64,000 nt of DNA from Microbacterium foliorum (GCF_003367705.1 NZ_CP031425.1:3224001-3288000); one strand, 5' to 3'; shown: positions 44,027 to 52,352, numbered from the stretch's first letter. The notes: generated by a model not told the origin, from the sequence alone. A program made the numbers and translations.

Positions 44027-45183
44027 GTGAGGCTGCGCACGCGCGCGACCGGCTCCGGCATCCGCAGCGGACCCACTCCCGGGGTGATCGTCCCGAGGAT
44101 GCGCGGCTCGCGCGCACCGGTTCCTCCCGGGGCGATGGCCGCCACACCGTGCATGGTGCACCAGCCGATCAGCGCGAACAGGATGGCCTCCTTGCTGTCC
44201 ACCGGCGCGCCTAGCTCGTCGGCCAGCACGACCTCGACACCGGGGAGGGCATCGCGCAGGCCCTGCAGGATCAGGGGGTTGTGACAGCCGCCTCCGGACA
44301 CCGCGAGGAAGCGGATGCCGGCGGCGACGACATCCGCGGCGACCGTCCGCACGGTCAGCTCGGTGAGGGTGCGCACGAGGTCGGGGATCGCGATCTCCCG
44401 CCCGCGGTCGCGCTGCCGGGCGACATGCTCGCGCACGTACTCGAGGTGAAAGTGCTCCTTACCGGTGCTCTTGGGCGCGGGGAGCGCGTAGTAGGGGTCG
44501 GCGAGCAGCGCCTCGAGCAGAGCGTCGACGACGGTGCCGGTGCGGGCGATCGCGGCATCCGCGTCGTAGCCGCGCTCGTTCAGCCCCTCCGCGACGACGA
44601 TCGCATCGACCAGCGCGTTCGCGGGACCGATGTCGTACGCCGACAGCCCGTCGGGACCGACCACGGTCATGTTCGCGATACCGCCGAGGTTGACGGCCGC
44701 CGAGACTCCGGCCCGCCCGCGCAGCAGCAGCTCGTCGAGGAACGACACCAGCGGAGCCCCGTGCCCACCGGCGGTGATGTCACGGATGCGCACGTCGGAG
44801 ACCACGGGCGCCCCCACCTTCTCGGCGATCCAGGCGGGCTGGCCGATCTGCAGAGTGCCGAGCGCGTGACCGGCGTCGACCCAGTGGAAGACGGTCTGGC
44901 CGTGCGTGCAGACGGCGTGCACTCCCCCGACCGCGGCCGCTGCCGTGGCCGCGACCTCGGCGAACGCCTGGCCGATCAGGGTGTCGAGCTCGCAGACCTC
45001 GGCGAACGTGGTGGGCGCAGGCGGGAGCGCCGCCACGAGACGCGCGCGCAGCTCGGGGTGATACGGCACGCTGTCCTCGTGGAGGACGGTGCCGCGAAGA
45101 GTCCCCTCGTTCTCCACGAAGTCGACGACCGCGACGTCGATTCCGTCGTGAGAGGTGCCCGAGAGCAGTCCGAGTACGCGCAT
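44017..45183 (-). CDS. anmK: Anhydro-N-acetylmuramic acid kinase
   Basis: This enzyme phosphorylates and hydrates 1,6-anhydro-MurNAc released during cell-wall turnover to give MurNAc-6-phosphate. The 388-residue ASKHA-fold protein has LGLLSGTSHDGIDVAVVDF, CTHGQTVFHW, IGQPAWIAEKVGAPVVSDVR, ITAGGHGAPLV, VNLGGIANMT, the ATP-site VSGGGCHNPLI, and SKEAILFALIGW. AAGGA lies 6 nt before the ATG. No murQ is adjacent. Confidence 0.93.
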   Translation of the reverse strand: MRVLGLLSGTSHDGIDVAVVDFVENEGTLRGTVLHEDSVPYHPELRARLVAALPPAPTTFAEVCELDTLIGQAFAEVAATAAAAVGGVHAVCTHGQTVFHWVDAGHALGTLQIGQPAWIAEKVGAPVVSDVRIRDITAGGHGAPLVSFLDELLLRGRAGVSAAVNLGGIANMTVVGPDGLSAYDIGPANALVDAIVVAEGLNERGYDADAAIARTGTVVDALLEALLADPYYALPAPKSTGKEHFHLEYVREHVARQRDRGREIAIPDLVRTLTELTVRTVAADVVAAGIRFLAVSGGGCHNPLILQGLRDALPGVEVVLADELGAPVDSKEAILFALIGWCTMHGVAAIAPGGTGAREPRILGTITPGVGPLRMPEPVARVRSLTLR

Positions 45184-45384
45184 GAGTGTTCCTTCCGTCG
45201 CCTGCTACGAGCGTAGGCCGGTTTTGTTAGGGAGGCGAACGGAAGGGGGCGTCCTTCCTGCACGGAGGTTCGCTCCACGCGACTCATCCACCGTGGCCGG
45301 CTCCCTGGCACCCCTCGGGATCACGTGCGACAACGGCGCACGTAGCATTCTGCGAGAGTCGCCGGTCGCCGTCAGAATGGGAGC

Positions 45385-45966
45385 ATGTTCGTGTCCGCAG
45401 AAACCCTCACGATCGTCCTCAGCGCCGTCGGCCTCCTGCTGACGCTGGGCAGCATCATGTGCGCGGGCTTCGCGTGGTGCATCCGCCGCATCGATGGAGT
45501 CGAGAGGTCACTCGGAGCACGCATCGACGGAGGCGACGACAAACTCGGAGCACGCATCGACGGATTCGAAGAGAGGCTCGGAGCGCGCATCGATGGAGTC
45601 GAGAGGTCACTCGGAGCACGCATCGACGGCGTCGAAGACAGACTCGGAGCACGCATCGACGGAGTCGAAGACAAACTCGGAGCACGCATCGACGGCGTCG
45701 AAGACAAACTCGGAGCACGCATCGACGGCGTCGAAGACAGACTCGGAGCACGCATCGACGGAGTCGAGAGATCACTCGGAGCACGCATCGACGGAGGCGA
45801 CGACAAACTCGGAGCATGCATCGGCTCCATCCGAAGCGGCCTCGTCGACGTCGAGAAGTCACTCGGAGCACGCATCGACGGAGTCGCAGCGGACATGGTC
45901 GAACTCAAGGTCGCGGTCGCGCGGCTTGAAGGCCCGCAGCGCCACCTGATCGTCGCGTCACGCTGA
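45385..45966 (+). CDS. Membrane-anchored 11-residue (hendecad) repeat coiled-coil protein
   Basis: The product is 193 residues. A TM segment (about 8-32, TIVLSAVGLLLTLGSIMCAGF) is followed from residue 43 by nine perfect consecutive 11-residue units LGARIDGxxxx (45511-45807), a degenerate tenth (LGACIGSIRSG), a 7-residue spacer (LVDVEKS) and a final LGARIDGVAAD. It ends MVELKVAVARLEGPQRHLIV. The variable tails read GGDDK, FEER, VERS, VEDR, VEDK, VEDK, VEDR, VERS, GGDDK, almost mirror-symmetric. Eleven-residue periodicity gives a straight, slightly right-handed coiled coil. CAGAAT lies 6 nt before the ATG. Function is unknown. Confidence 0.75.
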   Translation: MFVSAETLTIVLSAVGLLLTLGSIMCAGFAWCIRRIDGVERSLGARIDGGDDKLGARIDGFEERLGARIDGVERSLGARIDGVEDRLGARIDGVEDKLGARIDGVEDKLGARIDGVEDRLGARIDGVERSLGARIDGGDDKLGACIGSIRSGLVDVEKSLGARIDGVAADMVELKVAVARLEGPQRHLIVASR

Positions 45967-46002
45967 CGCGCCGCTCCCGATCTGCTGCAAACGACAGACG
46001 CG

Positions 46003-46905
46003 TCAGCGCAGAACGAGTGCTGCGGCGCCGATGAGCGGCCCCTCGTCGCCGAGACCCGAGCGGACGACGCGGGTGCGGCGCGAGTACTCGTGCGCGGCGC
46101 TCGCGGTGAGGGCCTGCTGCACGAGGTCGATGTAGTCGGCAGAGACTCGCGAGAAGCCTCCGCCGATCGCCACCATGTCGAGGTCGACGAGGGTCGCGGC
46201 ATCCGCCAAGGCCTCGCCGACGGCCTTCGCCGAGCGTTCGATGGCCGCACGCGCGGTGGCGTCGCCCGCCGCAGCATCCCGCGCCAGGTCTTCGCCCGTC
46301 GATCCCGCCCAGCCCTGCTGCTGCGCCCACGCGGCGCTCGCCGGTCCCGAGGCGATCTCCTCGAGCGTGAGTCCGCCTTCACGGCGCACCTGGCCGAGGT
46401 GTCCCGCGTTGCCCGTGGCGCCGGGGATGTACGCACCGTTGACGACGAACCCTCCCCCGACGCCGGTCGAGACCACGATCGACAGGGACGCGCCGGCATC
46501 CTGCGTGGCGCCCAGCCACGACTCGGCAAGCGCGAGCGCGCCGCCGTCATGACCGAAGACCGTGGGCAGCGCACGGCCGAGGATCTCAGAGGCGGTCGTG
46601 CGCACCGCATCGGCGAGACCGTATCCGCGGGCTGCAGGCATGTTCACCGGAAGGATCTGACCGGCAGTCCGGTCGATCGGCCCCGCACTGCCGATGCCGG
46701 CGCCGATGAGCTCGCCGTCTTCAGGGAGGCGGGAGAGCGCATGAGCGATCACCGTCGCGATCGCGTCGTCGAGCGACGCGGGGGTGGCATCCCGACCGGT
46801 CGCCCTACGGCTCCGGCTTCCACGCACCAGCGCGCCGTCCGCGCTCACGAGCGCAGCCTCCATCTTGGTGCCGCCGACGTCGACGGCGAGTGCGTACCGG
46901 GTCAC
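46003..46905 (-). CDS. ROK-family sugar kinase
   Basis: The 300-residue product has the N-terminal phosphate motif ALAVDVGGTKMEAALV, GAGIGSAGPID, VFGHDGGALALAESW (catalytic Asp) and VVSTGVGGGFVVNG. It keeps the His of NAGHLGQ but lacks the cysteine cluster that normally binds zinc in ROK kinases (the stretch reads VRREGGLTLEEIASGPA), so it is a zinc-free variant or has altered specificity. Its GTG overlaps the pyrE stop (GTGA). Confidence 0.86.
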   Translation of the reverse strand: MTRYALAVDVGGTKMEAALVSADGALVRGSRSRRATGRDATPASLDDAIATVIAHALSRLPEDGELIGAGIGSAGPIDRTAGQILPVNMPAARGYGLADAVRTTASEILGRALPTVFGHDGGALALAESWLGATQDAGASLSIVVSTGVGGGFVVNGAYIPGATGNAGHLGQVRREGGLTLEEIASGPASAAWAQQQGWAGSTGEDLARDAAAGDATARAAIERSAKAVGEALADAATLVDLDMVAIGGGFSRVSADYIDLVQQALTASAAHEYSRRTRVVRSGLGDEGPLIGAAALVLR

Positions 46906-47462
46906 TGGGGGTCGAGTCCGAGGTCATCGAGGTCGAAGGCGGCGCGCCATTCGAGGCCCTCGGCTTCGATCGCGGCCTGCGCGCCGGTCTTGCGGTCGAC
47001 GATCACCGCGACGGCGACGATCTCGGCGCCCTCCTTGCGCAGCGCCTCGACGGCCTTGAGCGCGGACTGTCCCGTGGTCGAGGTGTCTTCGAGCACGACG
47101 ACGCGCTTGCCCTTGACGTCGGCGCCCTCGATTTGGCGGCCGCGGCCGTGGTCCTTCGGCTCCTTGCGCACGACGAACGCGTCGAGCGGCCGGTCGGCGG
47201 CGACCGAGGCGTGCAGCACCGAGTTGGCGATCGGGTCGGCGCCGAGCGTCAGGCCGCCGACCGCCACGACGTCGAGGTCGCCGATCAGGTCGAGCATGAT
47301 GCGGCCGATCGCGGGGGCGGCCCGGTGGTCGAGGGTGAGCTTGCGCATGTCGACGTAGTACGTCGCCTGCTTGCCGCTCGAGAGGGTGAAGTCGCCGTGG
47401 AACACCGCCTCACCCTTGATCAGGTCGAGGAGCGTCTGGCGGTCTGCGTCGAGTGCGGTCAC
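46902..47462 (-). CDS. pyrE: Orotate phosphoribosyltransferase
   Basis: This enzyme transfers ribose-5-phosphate from PRPP to orotate in UMP synthesis. The 186-residue product shows FHGDFTLSSGKQATYYVDMRKL, AVGGLTLGADPIA, FVVRKEPKDHGRG and the PRPP-binding VVVLEDTSTTGQSALKAVEALR. The GTG at 47462 is 7 nt from TACACT. It is coupled to the ROK kinase gene downstream. Confidence 0.94.
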   Translation of the reverse strand: MTALDADRQTLLDLIKGEAVFHGDFTLSSGKQATYYVDMRKLTLDHRAAPAIGRIMLDLIGDLDVVAVGGLTLGADPIANSVLHASVAADRPLDAFVVRKEPKDHGRGRQIEGADVKGKRVVVLEDTSTTGQSALKAVEALRKEGAEIVAVAVIVDRKTGAQAAIEAEGLEWRAAFDLDDLGLDPQ

Positions 47463-47581
47463 GGCATCCAGTGTAGGAGGTGGGGGTCTCGTGTTCTGCG
47501 GGAAGTCTGCGTGTCCGATGGCGCGACTCCGCCGTCCGATGTCGCAACTCATCCGTCCGATGTCGCAACTAGGCTTGATGC

Positions 47582-48430
47582 ATGCGCTTGGCCACCTGGA
47601 ACGTCAACTCCATCCGCACCCGTGTCACCCGCACCGTCGAATTCGCCGTGCGCGAAGACATCGACGTGCTGGCGATGCAGGAGATCAAGTGCAAACCCGA
47701 GCAGTTCCCGTACGGCCCGTTCGAAGAGGCCGGGTACCACGTCGAGGTGCACGGCCTGAATCAGTGGAACGGCGTCGCGATCGCGAGCCGTCTGCCGGTC
47801 AGCGACGTGCGCACGGCGTTCGACGGCATGCCCGGGTTCGCGAAGGGGCATGAGGGTCCGGATGCTCCGCTCGAAGCCCGAGCGCTCGGCGTCATGGTCG
47901 ACGGCGTGCGCGTATGGAGCCTGTACGTTCCCAACGGCCGCTCGCTCGACGATCCGCACTACGCGTACAAGCTGCACTGGCTCGAGGAGCTCAAGAAGGC
48001 GACCGCCGCCGAGCTCGCGGCGAACCCCGAGCTGCCGCTCGCCCTGGTCGGCGATTTCAACATCATCCCGTTCGACGTGGACAACGGCGACCCCGACATC
48101 GTCGAGGGCGTCTCGACGCACGTGTCGCCCGAGGAGCGCCAGGCGTTCTTCGCGTTCCAGGATGCGGGGCTGACCGACGTCGTGCGTCCCCTCATCCCCG
48201 AGGGCTTCACCTACTGGGACTACCAGCGCCTGAAGTTCCCGCGCAACGAGGGCGTGCGCATCGACTTCGTCCTCGGCTCGAAGACGCTGGCCGATGCCGT
48301 GAGCGGCGCATCGATCCATCGCGACGAGCGCAAGGGCGAGCAGCCCAGCGACCACGTGCCGGTGGTGGTCGAGTTCGACCTGGGCGGCGGGGTCGAAGAC
48401 GACGATGACATGCCCATGATCTTCTCCTGA
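47582..48430 (+). CDS. xthA: Exodeoxyribonuclease III
   Basis: This is an AP endonuclease/3'-exonuclease of base-excision repair. The 282-residue product has RLATWNVNSIR, LAMQEIKCKPEQFP (catalytic Glu34), SLYVPNGRSLDDPHYAYKLHWLEEL, LVGDFNIIPFDVD (catalytic Asp/Asn) and the terminal SDHVPVVVEF (Asp-His). TAGGCT lies 6 nt before the ATG. Upstream is a direct repeat (CCGTCCGATGTCGCAACT twice, around 47530-47570). Confidence 0.95.
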   Translation: MRLATWNVNSIRTRVTRTVEFAVREDIDVLAMQEIKCKPEQFPYGPFEEAGYHVEVHGLNQWNGVAIASRLPVSDVRTAFDGMPGFAKGHEGPDAPLEARALGVMVDGVRVWSLYVPNGRSLDDPHYAYKLHWLEELKKATAAELAANPELPLALVGDFNIIPFDVDNGDPDIVEGVSTHVSPEERQAFFAFQDAGLTDVVRPLIPEGFTYWDYQRLKFPRNEGVRIDFVLGSKTLADAVSGASIHRDERKGEQPSDHVPVVVEFDLGGGVEDDDDMPMIFS

Positions 48431-48658
48431 GCGCCCGGCCCCTGAGCGCCCTTCTACTCCTGCCCCTCCGGCTCCTGAGCGGCCCTTCGTCTCGTCGCTT
48501 CGCTCCTCGCTCAGGAACCGCGCAGCGACGAGACGAAGGGTCGCCCAAAGCACCCCAGTCATTGAGCGAGCGAAACATCCCGCTCACCGACCGACCAAAG
48601 CACCCCGATCACCGGCCGACAAAAGCACCCGCTCATTGAGCGAGCGAAGCGAGACGAA
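48428..48658. repeat. Intergenic repeat region with REP-like hairpin
   Basis: The spacer between xthA and the Cof-type phosphatase starts with TGAGCGCCC repeated from the stop codon. It contains a 16-bp inverted repeat (CCCTTCGTCTCGTCGC at 48483-48498 with GCGACGAGACGAAGGG at 48525-48540), and two copies of TCATTGAGCGAGCGAA about 73 bp apart, the second running into the next start codon. Related CACTGAGCGAAC copies occur at 62.7 kb. It looks like a dispersed extragenic repeat family, possibly doubling as a terminator. Confidence 0.75.
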
Positions 48659-49468
48659 ATGCGCCTGATAGCCACCGACCTCGACGGCACGCTGCTCGAC
48701 TCCACGTCGTCCGTCTCACCGCGCACCAGGGCCGCACTCGACGCGGCCCGGGCCCGCGGCATCCACGTCGTGCCGGTCACGGCCCGCCAGCCGATCGGCT
48801 TGCGCACGATCGCCGCCGATGCGGCCTTCGAGGGGTGGGCGCTGTGCAGCAACGGCGCCTATGCGGTGCATCTCACAGACGGGCGGATGCTGTTCGCCGA
48901 GGAGCTGCCTGCTGAGACGATCCGCACGCTGGCCGAGGCGCTGCGTGCGAGCATCCCCGGGCTGCTGTTCGCCAGTGTGCGCGATGCCGGCGAGGCCTTC
49001 GTCGCCGAGCACGGGTACGCCGAGATCGCGGATCTCACCGACCACAAGCGGGATCCGAAGACGATGGGCGGCGTCTCCCTCGATGAGGTGGTGTCGGCGC
49101 CGAGCCTGAAGTTCGTGATCCGGCATCCGGAGCTCGCGCCGTCGGTGCTCTACGACGCGCTGCGTGCACTCGACCTCGACGGTTTCGAGGCGACGCTCTC
49201 GGGTGCGCCGTTCCTCGAGGTCATGGCCGAGGGCGTCACCAAGGCCAGCGGCCTCGCCCGCCTCTGCATGCACCTCGGCATCGACCGCGGCGACGTCATC
49301 GCCTTCGGCGACGCCCTCAACGACGTCGAGATGCTGCGGTGGGCAGGTCTCGGCGTCGCGATGGGCGGTGCCGACGACATCGTGCAGGATGCCGCCGACG
49401 AGACGACCTCCTCGAACGACGACGACGGCGTCGCCAGGGTGATCGAGCGGATCCTCGCGATCGACTGA
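48659..49468 (+). CDS. Cof-type HAD-IIB phosphatase
   Basis: The 269-residue product has DLDGTLLDSTSSVSPRTRAAL (motif I), a Cof-type cap, ASGLARLCMHLGIDRGDVIAFGDALNDVEML (motifs III/IV) and GVAMGGADDIVQDAADETTSS. Family enzymes hydrolyse sugar phosphates or cofactor phosphates; the substrate is unknown. The start follows the repeat GCGAGACGAA directly, with no recognisable ribosome-binding site. Confidence 0.9.
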   Translation: MRLIATDLDGTLLDSTSSVSPRTRAALDAARARGIHVVPVTARQPIGLRTIAADAAFEGWALCSNGAYAVHLTDGRMLFAEELPAETIRTLAEALRASIPGLLFASVRDAGEAFVAEHGYAEIADLTDHKRDPKTMGGVSLDEVVSAPSLKFVIRHPELAPSVLYDALRALDLDGFEATLSGAPFLEVMAEGVTKASGLARLCMHLGIDRGDVIAFGDALNDVEMLRWAGLGVAMGGADDIVQDAADETTSSNDDDGVARVIERILAID

Positions 49469-49531
49469 CGTAACGGAGCAGCCTGGCGACCGAGCCGGCT
49501 GACGTACGAGTCGGCTGACGAACCGCGTCGA

Positions 49532-50158
49532 TCAGTCCTCGAACGTCCCGACCGCCGGCACCCGATCGGTGCGACCGTAGCGCAGCAGCATCACGCCGTC
49601 GCTGTCTGCGACCGGCGGCTCGATCAGCTGCAGCACCGACGGCAGCGCACCGTCGTCGAACACCTTCTTGCCCGCGCCGAGCAGAATCGGATACACCCAC
49701 AGGGTGAGTTCGTCGAACAGTCCCTCGGCCAGCAGCGAATGCACGAGGTCGACGCTGCCGATCACATGCACCTCTCGATGCCTGGTGCGCAGTTCGGCGA
49801 TCTCGGCGGCGAGGTCGCTGCCCACGCGGTGGCTGTTCTGCCAGTCGAGCGCGAGGTCATCGTTCCGTGTCGCGACGCATTTCGGCACGCGGTCGAAGAG
49901 CCGGCCGATCTCGCCGGACGGACCGTCCGTGTGGTGGGGCCAATACGCGGCGAAGATGTCGTACGTCCGGCGTCCGAGCAGCAGGGCATCGAGCCCCTGC
50001 ATCCCTTTCGAGACGGTCTCTCCCATGCTCGACGAGGGGTACCCGGCCTGCCAGCCACTGAATGCGAATCCTCCGGACGGGTCTTCGTCGGTGCCACCCG
50101 GCCCCTGCGCGACACCGTCGAGGGTGCTGAAGAGGTCGATCAGGATGCGTCCGGTCAT
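49532..50158 (-). CDS. Dihydrofolate reductase-like (RibD C-terminal domain) protein
   Basis: The 208-residue product shows ILIDLFSTLDGVAQGPGG at the N-terminus, DALLLGRRTYDIFAAYWP, and REVHVIGSVDLVHSLLAEGLFDELTLWVYPILLGAGKKVF, the pattern of the YyaP/RibD-like reductases common in actinobacteria. AAGGAG precedes the ATG at 50158 by 7 nt; a longer open frame to 50176 is less likely. The substrate is unknown. Confidence 0.87.
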   Translation of the reverse strand: MTGRILIDLFSTLDGVAQGPGGTDEDPSGGFAFSGWQAGYPSSSMGETVSKGMQGLDALLLGRRTYDIFAAYWPHHTDGPSGEIGRLFDRVPKCVATRNDDLALDWQNSHRVGSDLAAEIAELRTRHREVHVIGSVDLVHSLLAEGLFDELTLWVYPILLGAGKKVFDDGALPSVLQLIEPPVADSDGVMLLRYGRTDRVPAVGTFED

Positions 50159-50241
50159 CGAAGGGCTCCTTTGCACGAGAGGCGCTGCACGCGAGGGCGG
50201 CGATGCTGACAGTATGCGCTCGCGCTGCTGCTCGCGGGGAT

Positions 50242-50520
50242 CTACTTCTCCTGGCCCCAGCGGGCGAGCGCATCGATGGCCTCACGCAGCGCGATGCCTC
50301 GATCGGTGAGCGCGTACGCGCGCGTGTTGTGCCGCAGGGGCAGTCGGGTCAGCACCCCGGCCGCCTCGAGCTCTCGCAGCCGGGTCGCGAGCATGTTCGT
50401 CGGCACCCCGAGCTCACGCTGCAGATCTCCGTACCTCTGCGGTCCGTCGAGAAGTCGTTCGACGATGAGCAGCGCCCATCGGGCCCCAACGACGTCGAGG
50501 GCTGCGGCGAGGTCGCTCAC
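50242..50520 (-). CDS. HxlR-family transcriptional regulator
   Basis: The 92-residue winged-helix protein reads LDVVGARWALLIVERLLDGPQRYGDLQREL, then VPTNMLATRLRELEAAGVLTR and the wing YALTDRGIAL. It lacks the N-terminal cysteine used by redox-sensing HxlR proteins. Its GTG overlaps the VOC gene stop (GTGA), so the two form an operon, and a 17-bp dyad lies upstream of the pair. Confidence 0.88.
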   Translation of the reverse strand: MSDLAAALDVVGARWALLIVERLLDGPQRYGDLQRELGVPTNMLATRLRELEAAGVLTRLPLRHNTRAYALTDRGIALREAIDALARWGQEK

Positions 50521-50921
50521 GCGCTCTGATCGGCGTCCGGCTTCATCCAGAACGGCGAATAGTGGTATCCGTCGAGGTCGTCGAACTGGCGCTGGTACAT
50601 GAACGGGTAGTCGTCGGTGTCGCCGACCCGCCCGCCGGCGGCAGCGGCGCGCTCGACGAGCGCATCGACCGCCTCCCGACTGTCGAGGTCGAACGAGACC
50701 GTGACCTTCGAGGGAGTGTCGGGTCCGCCGATCAGATCCTCGGTACCACCGACGCTCGCGTACATCTCGCGACTGCCGAGCATGACGTACTGCTCGGGCG
50801 CGATCGCGAAGCACGACACGTTGTGATCGGACATCTCGGCGTTGAGGGTGAATCCGAGTGCCGTGTAGAAGGCGGTGGCCCGGGCGACGTCGGCGACGGG
50901 GCAGGTGATGAAGAGGCTCAT
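50517..50921 (-). CDS. VOC/glyoxalase superfamily protein
   Basis: The 134-residue product has the betaalphabetabetabeta pattern MSLFITCPVADVARATAFYTALGF, AIAPEQYVMLGS, and a C-terminal DLDGYHYSPFWM that supplies a late ligand position. It is similar to the actinobacterial VOC proteins encoded with HxlR regulators. The function could be antibiotic binding or lactoylglutathione-type chemistry; the sequence does not decide. It is the first gene of the two-gene operon. Confidence 0.86.
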   Translation of the reverse strand: MSLFITCPVADVARATAFYTALGFTLNAEMSDHNVSCFAIAPEQYVMLGSREMYASVGGTEDLIGGPDTPSKVTVSFDLDSREAVDALVERAAAAGGRVGDTDDYPFMYQRQFDDLDGYHYSPFWMKPDADQSA

Positions 50922-50929
50922 TTCGTGAT

Positions 50930-50946
50930 ACTTGCAAAATACAAGT
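50930..50946 (-). promoter_or_regulatory. Probable HxlR operator
   Basis: ACTTG and CAAGT are inverted with a 7-nt AT-rich spacer (ACTTGCAAAATACAAGT), 9 nt upstream of the VOC ATG and overlapping TTGTAT/AAGTAT promoter-like hexamers. An autoregulatory HxlR site is the natural reading. Confidence 0.6.
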
Positions 50947-51046
50947 GGCGCGTCAAGGGTGTCTAGCCTTCGAGAAGCCACTTACCACCACCTCGCTCAC
51001 GCAGGCTGCAGCCCGATCGCTCGATGACGCGGTGGCACCACGGTGA

Positions 51047-51307
51047 CTACGGGCCGCCCATCAGAAGGACCCTGGCGACAGCAGCCGACACGGCCACGAC
51101 CCCGATCCCGATCGCGATGGCCCCCACGGTCCCCATCATGAAGGGAGTCTGCCGACCTGCCGATATACGCGCAGCTCTTCTACCGAACATTCTCCGCTGT
51201 GACTCAAAGACCATCTCGTTGAGCTTTGTCCGGAACCGCACGATCACTAGTCCCGCACATATCGCAATGACACCGAAGATCACGTTCGGCAGAGTTGAGT
51301 CACACAC
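51047..51307 (-). CDS. Two-TM mini-protein of the Rhs island (copy 1)
   Basis: The product is about 86 residues from the GTG at 51307. TM1 (VIFGVIAICAGLVIVRF), a basic loop (LNEMVFESQRRMFGRRAARISAGRQ) and TM2 (GTVGAIAIGIGVVAVSAAVARVLL). The loop's QRRMFGRRA matches QRRIFGRYTAG in the mini-protein at 53.8 kb, so the two are homologous. It follows the membrane-anchored beta-type gene at 51327 by 19 nt. It is a candidate inner-membrane immunity protein by position only. Confidence 0.55.
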   Translation of the reverse strand: MCDSTLPNVIFGVIAICAGLVIVRFRTKLNEMVFESQRRMFGRRAARISAGRQTPFMMGTVGAIAIGIGVVAVSAAVARVLLMGGP

Positions 51308-51326
51308 AGCACACCCACCCCCAAGT

Positions 51327-51800
51327 TCACTGCCCTGTCCTCTCAGATGTCGGGCTGAAATCAACATAGGTATCGTCGCAGAACGGTTGGCGCAATTCCG
51401 ACCAGTCGGGTCCGGTGAATCGACCTTGGTCAGGAAGGAAGACTGCTGTCCCGGCATCATCGTGGATGCGAAGAGCGCCGTCCTCGTCCAGCTCCCAGGA
51501 CCCGTTGCCCGAGTACCGTTCGCCATCGCTGTCGATGCACGCGCGGTCGTCAGGGCCCGGGTCACCGAACTTAATACCTTTATAGACCGCAGTCCCGTCA
51601 TCCTCCAACCGCAACACTGAAGCAACAGTGGACTCGGGATCGGTTTCGGGTACGGCTACCCACACAATGGGGTAGGAGTACTGCGAAGATGGGCCAGTTC
51701 TAATCCCGAACATTGTGACGATCGCTACTCCTATCACCACAAGCAAGGCCGCAGCGACAAAGACAACGGCACCGAACAGAAGGCCACTTTTCAGTCGCAT
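51327..51800 (-). CDS. Membrane-anchored GTW-type protein of the Rhs island (D)
   Basis: The product is 157 residues. An N-terminal TM anchor (SGLLFGAVVFVAAALLVVIGVAIV) is followed by an extracytoplasmic domain with LEDDGTAVYKGIKFGDPG, GNGSWELDEDGALRIHDDAG and paired cysteines. The DGT and G-W pattern echoes the lipoproteins at 52.3, 53.0 and 55.6 kb, but this one has an uncleaved anchor rather than a lipobox. GGGAGG precedes the ATG by 5 nt. Function is unknown. Confidence 0.6.
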   Translation of the reverse strand: MRLKSGLLFGAVVFVAAALLVVIGVAIVTMFGIRTGPSSQYSYPIVWVAVPETDPESTVASVLRLEDDGTAVYKGIKFGDPGPDDRACIDSDGERYSGNGSWELDEDGALRIHDDAGTAVFLPDQGRFTGPDWSELRQPFCDDTYVDFSPTSERTGQ

Positions 51801-51871
51801 GCCACCTCCCCACAACGATTAATAATAGAGTTTTATGCACCCAACAAGCCTGCGACGTCCTCTCCGAACTG

Positions 51872-52330
51872 CTAGCGAGAAAGCTCAACGAGGCGACTCG
51901 CCGAATCGTCATCCGGGTCCGCACCGAGCCATTCCTGGATGACCAACTTACCTGCGACCAGCCACACTTCGAATGAGAGCGCCCCTGGGCATTCACCACC
52001 CTCCGAGAACAAACTCAGACCGTACTCGTAGCCCTTCGGGCCCAGTTGCCACACGCCGTGGAAGTTGCGACCGTCACCCCAAGCGACTTCGTCGACGTAC
52101 TCGGCTGTCGGCGCAGCGCATCCCAGGTTCGAGGGCCAGTTGTACATCTCGAATGTCTGATCGCTATGAATTTCAACCGTTACCTCGGCGCCCCGGTTCG
52201 GAATACGCCACTCGCCCCTCAACTGTTCAGCGGTTATGTCGCTTGCCGGAGCGCCCCCGCTCGAGGCGCACCCGCCAAGCAGCACTGTCGTGATCAGCAC
52301 GAGAGCCACTCTCCCTCGCCTGCGGCGCAT
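51872..52330 (-). CDS. Small lipoprotein of the Rhs island (A)
   Basis: The 152-residue product has an Arg-rich start, a hydrophobic signal core and the lipobox LLGGC (Cys about residue 21). The mature part reads ITAEQLRGEWRIPNRGAEVTVEIH, FEMYNWPSNLGC, then VAWGDGRNFHGVWQLG, and a late Cys in GGECPG. The W-P...C...W-D...F-G-W series is shared with lipoproteins B and C. An alternative ATG at 52351 exactly abuts the Rhs-core scrap at 52353-52504. It is a candidate immunity or accessory protein. Confidence 0.6.
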   Translation of the reverse strand: MRRRRGRVALVLITTVLLGGCASSGGAPASDITAEQLRGEWRIPNRGAEVTVEIHSDQTFEMYNWPSNLGCAAPTAEYVDEVAWGDGRNFHGVWQLGPKGYEYGLSLFSEGGECPGALSFEVWLVAGKLVIQEWLGADPDDDSASRLVELSR

Positions 52331-52352
52331 CACGGCATGGTCTCCGTCCATT

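Noticed and set aside
45459..45949. Other open frames across the hendecad repeat
   Set aside because: The 33-bp repeat is a multiple of three, so every frame stays open; only the frame with a TM helix and a promoter-like box makes sense.
50922..51046. tRNA or attachment site at the left edge of the Rhs island
   Set aside because: No cloverleaf, CCA-type end or direct repeat matching the right edge was visible, and no integrase is present.
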